This document shows, one piece after another, positions 59,712-64,000 of a stretch of 64,000 nt of DNA. Within the stretch, counting starts at the first letter, position 1, and every line of letters begins with the position of its first letter. Source of the stretch: Acidobacteriota bacterium (lineage in GTDB: Bacteria; Acidobacteriota; Terriglobia; Bryobacterales; Bryobacteraceae); assembly GCA_016185425.1 (NCBI GenBank), contig JACPNQ010000024.1, positions 124,001 to 188,000 on the forward strand, in the 5' to 3' direction. The notes beneath the pieces are model-generated. The model was given only the letters and a program-made list of their open reading frames with translations. It was not told the origin of the DNA and did not search any database. The position numbers and the translations under genes are program-made.

Positions 59712-62083
59712 CACCCTCCCATTGCCGGGTCGCTGCTCCCGATCTGTCCGTTCTCTACATGACCCGCGTAGCGCCGCCAATAACCCGGCACCCCTTCCAC
59801 AGAAATGCCGAAGTCGTACCACCGTAGGCTCTTCGCCAGCCGCAATCGTATCGCCTTCGCCTCCTTTGCCCCGACCCAAACCCTTTGCCGCGCCCCACCG
59901 TATGACTCGTCCGCAATCCCCAACGCGAATCCTCGTGCCGCATCGTGGTTTTCCACTCGCAGCTCCAAATCGCCGCCCACATACCGGCACGACACCGTCA
60001 ATGGCGGATCATCCACACTCCCTGCAAACTCCCGGTAGAATCCATTCGGGCCGTGCAGCCGGACGGAATACCTCTCATCCGCAAATCCATCCAAGGCCCA
60101 CGTATCCGATAACGTGCCACCGGCAACAACCGCATACGCCCGTGTCCGTAATTTCGCTTGCCCGCGAAACAACCCAGGCGTGTACGCATGGAATCCCGCC
60201 CCCGCCCCCTTACCCGCCGCCAGAGTCAATACAAACCCGTCCGAACGCAAACCCCCATCCGCGAACAGCTCATAAGGCAACGCCACTGCGGGCCGCGTCC
60301 CCTTTTCCTGGCGCGCCGGCGTCGTAGGGCTCTCCCACCAGGCGGCAGGCATCTCTTTAAACTGGGCGCTATAAATGCCCTCCAGCACAGAATCTTTCGA
60401 TGGATATGGCAGCGCGGCGCCGGCACCGCCGCGAAACGGCCGGAACACCGGCGACATGTCCCCGCACACCGTCCGCCGCCACGCGCTGATGTTCGGCTCC
60501 CGGATCGCCTTGCCCGTCCTGCGGCTCAGTACATTTTCCATTAGCCGCAGCACCGACGTATGGTCGAACACCTGGGAACACACATATCCGCCGCGGCTCC
60601 ATGGCGACGCCACGATCATCGGCACGCGGTAGCCCAACCCGATCGGTCCGCCGCGCGCCTCCCGCGCCGGATGCTTCGCCAAATCCTGTGCCAGCGTCAC
60701 GTACTCGACACTGGCGTCCAGCCCCGGCGACAATTTGCCGGTCTCCGCATTCGACGGATCGGGAACAACGTACGGAGGCATATGGTCGAAATACCCGTCG
60801 TTCTCGTCGTATGTCAGCACAAAAATCGTCTTGCGCCAGATCTCCGGGTTTTTCGTCAAAATGTTCAACACCTCGGCCAGGTACCAAGCCCCATACCAGG
60901 GCGAACCCGGATGATCGGAAAAGTGCGACGCCGGCACCACCCATGAAACCGTGGGCAACGTCCCGTTCTGGACGTCCTGCCGGAACTGATGCAGAACATC
61001 GCCCTTAGGAACCGCCATCTGCCGTTCTTTGTCGCCGTCCCGATACCGCACTGTCTTCAATTCTCGATACGAAGGGTCACCGGTATTCGTCGTGAACGCC
61101 TTTGCATACAACTGCCGCTCCCGCGGCGTCATGCGTGCCTTCGCCTCTGCCGTCCATTTCTTCCGTTCGGCAGTCACCCTTTTCAGGGCCGCGCGTTTCC
61201 GCTCCAGGAGTTTGGGGTCGCCCTTCTTTTCCAACGCGGCGATCTCGCCCGGCAGTGTCCCCGCCAGCTTCTCCAACTCCCTCTGATAGGTCGGCAGGTG
61301 GCCTACGTGATACTGGTCAAACCACTCCAGCGGATTGTCGGTGAAATTGGACAGCCAATCATCCTCCAGCCGGCTGAACCCCGTCGGCAGGCTCAGTTCG
61401 TTCTGGTAAACGCGCCAGGAAATACCGGCATCTTCGAGCCGCTCCGGAAACGTCGTCCAACGCGCCGTTGCGGTGTACGTCACATCCGAATTGCGCACAT
61501 TGGCCGTCGCCGACCCATCCGGCTTCTCCCGCACTGTTCCCGTCCACAGATAAAGCCGGTTCGGCGTCGTACCCGTCAGCGATGAGCAGAAGTTGTGGTC
61601 GCATACCGTGAATGCGTCCGCCAGGGCGTAATAAAAAGGAAGATCCTCGCGGTTGTAATAGCCCATCGTAAATGGCATCCCGGCACATTCCTTGCGCCCG
61701 GATGGCTTCGCGTCCAGCCACTTGTCATGGTTGCCGTCGTTGCGCGCATCGGTTTGGTCCCGCCACGAATGCGGCAGTGAGCCTAACCACGTCGCCCGCG
61801 TCTCCTTCAAGTTCAGACGGAATGGCGCGAATGTTTTGCCCGCTGCGTTCGTCTGCTGCCATACCGGCTTCTGGTCCGGAAGCGTGACGGTTCGCGTGTC
61901 GTTAAACCCGCGCACTCCGCGCAGCGATCCCAGGGCATGGTCGAACGAACGGTTCTCCTGCATCAGGACAACGATATGCTCCGCGTCGAGATACGTGCTC
62001 CCCTTCGGCGGATCGATAGCAAACGCCTTCTCAATCGCGGCCAGCAACCCTGCCCGCTGGAAGAACTCTCTCCGTGTACTCAC
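59711..62083 (-). CDS. Phospholipase C-type phosphoesterase, Tat-exported
   Basis: 790 residues from a GTG. Tat signal STRREFFQRAGLLAAIEKAFA. The phosphoesterase domain (PF04185-like) starts EHIVVLMQENRSFDHALGSLRGVRGF (about 35-60) with the catalytic nucleophile Thr/metal region, and VCDHNFCSSLTGTTPNRLYLWTGT follows (about 162-185). IFVLTYDENDGYFDHMPPYVVPDPS (about 405-430) supplies metal ligands. The C-terminal domain (about 600-790) resembles DUF756. Likely phosphocholine or phospholipid hydrolase in the periplasm; the exact lipid is not known. GATAAT is close before the start, supporting leaderless transcription. Coupled to the VOC pseudogene. Confidence 0.92.
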   Translation of the reverse strand: MSTRREFFQRAGLLAAIEKAFAIDPPKGSTYLDAEHIVVLMQENRSFDHALGSLRGVRGFNDTRTVTLPDQKPVWQQTNAAGKTFAPFRLNLKETRATWLGSLPHSWRDQTDARNDGNHDKWLDAKPSGRKECAGMPFTMGYYNREDLPFYYALADAFTVCDHNFCSSLTGTTPNRLYLWTGTVREKPDGSATANVRNSDVTYTATARWTTFPERLEDAGISWRVYQNELSLPTGFSRLEDDWLSNFTDNPLEWFDQYHVGHLPTYQRELEKLAGTLPGEIAALEKKGDPKLLERKRAALKRVTAERKKWTAEAKARMTPRERQLYAKAFTTNTGDPSYRELKTVRYRDGDKERQMAVPKGDVLHQFRQDVQNGTLPTVSWVVPASHFSDHPGSPWYGAWYLAEVLNILTKNPEIWRKTIFVLTYDENDGYFDHMPPYVVPDPSNAETGKLSPGLDASVEYVTLAQDLAKHPAREARGGPIGLGYRVPMIVASPWSRGGYVCSQVFDHTSVLRLMENVLSRRTGKAIREPNISAWRRTVCGDMSPVFRPFRGGAGAALPYPSKDSVLEGIYSAQFKEMPAAWWESPTTPARQEKGTRPAVALPYELFADGGLRSDGFVLTLAAGKGAGAGFHAYTPGLFRGQAKLRTRAYAVVAGGTLSDTWALDGFADERYSVRLHGPNGFYREFAGSVDDPPLTVSCRYVGGDLELRVENHDAARGFALGIADESYGGARQRVWVGAKEAKAIRLRLAKSLRWYDFGISVEGVPGYWRRYAGHVENGQIGSSDPAMGG

Positions 62084-62091
62084 TAAGGAGA

Positions 62092-63054
62092 TTATCGTTC
62101 AGTGTCTTTCATCTTTTGCTTTACCTCCGATAGCCACCTCTCCGCCTTCTCGTGATTCGGTCCCCGCGGCGTCTTCAGAAACGCGCGCAGGTCGGTTGCG
62201 CATCCCTCCATGTCGTTGTGGCGGCAACTCCACTCCGCCGTTGTCAGCAGCGCCCTCGGCAGTAACTTCGATGCCGTCCGCAAATTCGCGAGCGCCTCCG
62301 CTGGCTGCTTGTTCTGCTGCAACATCGCGAGTCCTGCGACGTACGTGGCGCGCACCGAATCCGGTTCCAACTGCAGGGCTCGCCGTGCCGCCGCTTCCGC
62401 GCCGGCCGGCTCCCGTAAGAAGAGCAGCGCTAGCCCAAGATTGGACTGCACCGTCGAATTGTTCGCGTCGATGGCCAGTGCATGGCGGAACGCTTCCGCC
62501 GCCGGGCCGTACTCCCCCATCTGCATTCGCCGCGTGCCAAGGTTGTTCCACGCCTCAAACCAATTGGGGTCCGCCTCCAATGCTTTGGTCAGCCGCTCCG
62601 CCGATGCCGGGATCTGCCCGCTCACCGCCAGTGATTCCGCCTCCTGCACCAGCCGCTTCGCCGCCTTCACTGGTTTATGCGAGAGCCGAAGCGCGCTGAT
62701 CGGTCCGGCCGGACGCGGCCCTTCTCCGTAGCTCTTTGGCATCCGGATCTCCACAGGCTGGCCCGGACGAAATTGCACGTGGTCGCTCGTGATCCGGTCG
62801 CCATGCCGCGTCACTACACGCAGTTCGTAAATCTTCGAGCCTTCCGCGTTTACTGTGAAAGTGCCATCGCGCTGCACTGGCTGCCGGTCGGTCAGCATAT
62901 GGCCCGGGTTGTCGTACACTTCCACCCAAAGCATATCGGCGGGATTTTCAGTGATTAGCTTTCCTTCAAACCTCGCCGACGGTGGCTGCGCGGCCGCAAC
63001 CACTAAGACGGCGGGAAAAAACACGAATCGTATGTCGAAAGACACGAGTAACAA
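62092..63054 (-). CDS. Exported TPR-repeat protein
   Basis: 320 residues; the start is uncertain (a TTG at 63054 after GGAGG, or a GTG three codons later). Signal-like FVFFPAVLVVAAAQPPSA. An N-terminal beta domain (FEGKLITENPADMLWVEVYDNPGH; TFTVNAEGSKIYELRVV, about 28-95) is followed by TPR repeats from about 140: ASAERLTKALEADPNWFEAWNNLGTRR, AAEAFRHALAIDANNSTVQSNLGLALLF, AEAAARRALQLEPDSVRATYVAGLA. Probably a protein-protein scaffold in the periplasm. It lies eight bases before the phosphoesterase gene, so the two may be one operon. Confidence 0.85.
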   Translation of the reverse strand: MLLVSFDIRFVFFPAVLVVAAAQPPSARFEGKLITENPADMLWVEVYDNPGHMLTDRQPVQRDGTFTVNAEGSKIYELRVVTRHGDRITSDHVQFRPGQPVEIRMPKSYGEGPRPAGPISALRLSHKPVKAAKRLVQEAESLAVSGQIPASAERLTKALEADPNWFEAWNNLGTRRMQMGEYGPAAEAFRHALAIDANNSTVQSNLGLALLFLREPAGAEAAARRALQLEPDSVRATYVAGLAMLQQNKQPAEALANLRTASKLLPRALLTTAEWSCRHNDMEGCATDLRAFLKTPRGPNHEKAERWLSEVKQKMKDTER

Positions 63055-63092
63055 TGCCTCCGTTGGGTATTTGGATTTCGAGCGAACTAGGT

Positions 63093-63461
63093 CTACGCGG
63101 CGATCAGTTTCCCGCTTGGGAAATGGGTTTGTATGAGCCAGCGAACCTGGGATTGCTCAAACGGAGGTGCGAAGTAGTCGATGGCACCGAGCTCTAAAGC
63201 GTCGAGCCACTCCTGCACTTCTGGCAGCCTGCTGACAGCGATAACGCGCATGCGCGTCATTTGCCCGGCAGCGGCCGACAGAACTTGTTGTAACGCGTTG
63301 CGTGAAGCGGGACAAAAAACCAGATCGTACTGACTCCAATCCACTGCTTCCAGGGCAACACCCTCTTCGATCGCCGGGACGAGCCGTGCCGAAATCAACG
63401 CATCCCGAAGTTCACAAAGCAAGTCTTCATGAAGCTCGTACAACAGTATGCGTATGGACAC
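63093..63461 (-). CDS. Degenerate receiver-domain protein
   Basis: 122 residues, a single REC-like alpha/beta fold, GTG start with GGAG six bases upstream. SIRILLYELHEDLLCELRDAL is strand 1 and helix 1, with ELHED in place of the usual acidic DD. YDLVFCPASRNALQQVL is strand 3, where the phosphoacceptor Asp is replaced (CPAS). MRVIAVSRLPE keeps the Ser/Thr switch. The usual Lys of the KPF motif is replaced, as in DYFAPPFEQSQV. It should not be phosphorylated in the normal way; perhaps a pseudo-receiver acting by binding. No kinase or output domain is adjacent. Confidence 0.75.
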   Translation of the reverse strand: MSIRILLYELHEDLLCELRDALISARLVPAIEEGVALEAVDWSQYDLVFCPASRNALQQVLSAAAGQMTRMRVIAVSRLPEVQEWLDALELGAIDYFAPPFEQSQVRWLIQTHFPSGKLIAA

Positions 63462-63667
63462 TGACTCTCCTTTGAACTATTTCACTCAACGGCGATCAAT
63501 TCTGAGTGAAGCCCGCGTGAACATCTCGTTCTCTAACGGGGAGAGCGACCGCCGGACTAAACGGTCTATATATTCACTCTACGAACGAATTCTCAGAACA
63601 TCCAATCGAAAAAACTTATGGTCGCGATTGCAAGATTGCCGCGCTGTTCCATTGATAAACTAGAAGG
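63462..63667 (+). promoter_or_regulatory. ispG promoter region, -10 TAAACT next to the ATG
   Basis: 206 bases between the divergent receiver gene and ispG. TAAACT (63656-63661) is followed by AGAAGG and the ispG ATG, six bases apart, so leaderless transcription or an unusually close ribosome-binding site is likely. No -35 hexamer is clear. The rest of the gap is AT-richer than its surroundings and shows no recognisable gene. Confidence 0.45.
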
Positions 63668-64000
63668 ATGGCAGCAAGTCCTCGACGCAAGTCCGTGGCC
63701 GCGAATATCGGCGGCGTGAAGGTGGGCGGAAACAACCCCATCGTCGTCCAATCGATGACGAATACCGACACCGCGGATGTTCAGTCCACCGTCAACCAGG
63801 TCATGGCGCTCGCACAGGCGGGTTCGGAGATCGTTCGCGTTACCGTAAACACCGAGGAAGCTGCCGCCGCGGTGCCCAAGATCGTCGACACGCTGAACAT
63901 GTTCGGGGTCCGCGTGCCCATCGTCGGAGATTTCCACTACAACGGCCACCAGTTGTTAAAGAAGTATCCCGAATGCGCCCGTGCACTCGCCAAGTACCGC
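63668..64000 (+). CDS. ispG: 4-hydroxy-3-methylbut-2-enyl diphosphate synthase, 5' part
   Basis: First 111 residues, truncated by the window edge. [20 protein letters not shown] then [20 protein letters not shown] (about 22-41) is the IspG/GcpE signature, followed by [20 protein letters not shown] and [20 protein letters not shown]. The enzyme is a 4Fe-4S protein of the MEP isoprenoid pathway; its cluster cysteines lie beyond the edge. TAAACT and AGAAGG sit close before the ATG. No other MEP gene is in the window. Confidence 0.95.
   Translation, partial: MAASPRRKSVAANIGGVKVGGNNPIVVQSMTNTDTADVQSTVNQVMALAQAGSEIVRVTVNTEEAAAAVPKIVDTLNMFGVRVPIVGDFHYNGHQLLKKYPECARALAKYR

Noticed and set aside
1..64000. 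tRNA, rRNA, CRISPR array or insertion sequence
   Set aside because: Looked for cloverleaf and T-loop patterns, regularly spaced repeats and transposase motifs and saw none; a tRNAscan or repeat search could still find something.

Overview
The window is a GC-rich chromosomal segment from an Acidobacteriota bacterium, most likely Bryobacterales/Solibacter-type. The assignment is inferred from gene families: two very large Oar-like TonB-dependent receptors, an orphan MacB/FtsX-type permease of the ADOP family, a VWFA-related acidobacterial protein, DUF1592/DUF1552 partners, two PEP-CTERM proteins and many PSD/Sox-like exported redox proteins. I found no rRNA, tRNA, CRISPR array, prophage or insertion sequence. 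Genes are closely packed, and several convergent pairs share a four-base stop overlap.

Layout. 1-2.2 kb: 5' part of a TonB-dependent receptor, a Maf nucleotide pyrophosphatase and an EVE-domain protein. 2.3-5.7 kb: exopolysaccharide export unit (Wza-like porin, Wzz/GumC-like co-polymerase, BY-kinase). 5.7-7.6 kb: an orphan ketosynthase whose active site looks like an aromatic type II PKS KS-alpha, and a membrane protein. 7.6-11.4 kb: BamA and an OmpH/Skp chaperone. 11.5-17.4 kb: aldose epimerase, the LutABC lactate-oxidation operon, a small beta-barrel, a DUF3592 protein and an RRM protein. 17.5-23.1 kb: an S9 peptidase-ThiE-two APC permeases operon. 23.1-26.7 kb: thioredoxin-like protein, C-N hydrolase, methyltransferase, chorismate-lyase-like exported protein and a lipoprotein. 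27-34.2 kb: a large TonB-dependent receptor followed by a DUF1592/DUF1552 pair. 34.2-37 kb: a SoxC/SoxD-like sulfite dehydrogenase pair with a tiny membrane protein, and an unknown gene. 37-39.2 kb: an HxlR regulator/BNR-repeat/MoaD-ThiS operon. 39.3-44.8 kb: an esterase fused to a 5'-nucleotidase C-terminal domain, two PEP-CTERM proteins and a PIG-L deacetylase. 44.8-49.3 kb: VOC protein, sirtuin, an HTH-less LexA-like protease, a VWFA protein and an M48 protease. 49.4-56.6 kb: class V aminotransferase, EamA transporter, DinB, PrmC, RF1, DUF1385 and VOC. 56.7-64 kb: ADOP permease, frameshifted VOC gene, phospholipase C-type phosphoesterase, TPR protein, degenerate receiver protein and the 5' part of ispG.

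The signal that stands out across the window is at the promoters. At least a dozen first-in-operon genes have a TAnnnT hexamer (often exact TATAAT or TACAAT) only 5-8 nt before the start codon, which implies leaderless mRNAs. Other points of note are clusters of GTAC-containing boxes in front of both PEP-CTERM genes, a perfect palindrome overlapping the -35 box of the HxlR operon, and several unusual domain architectures. Many start codons here are GTG or TTG.
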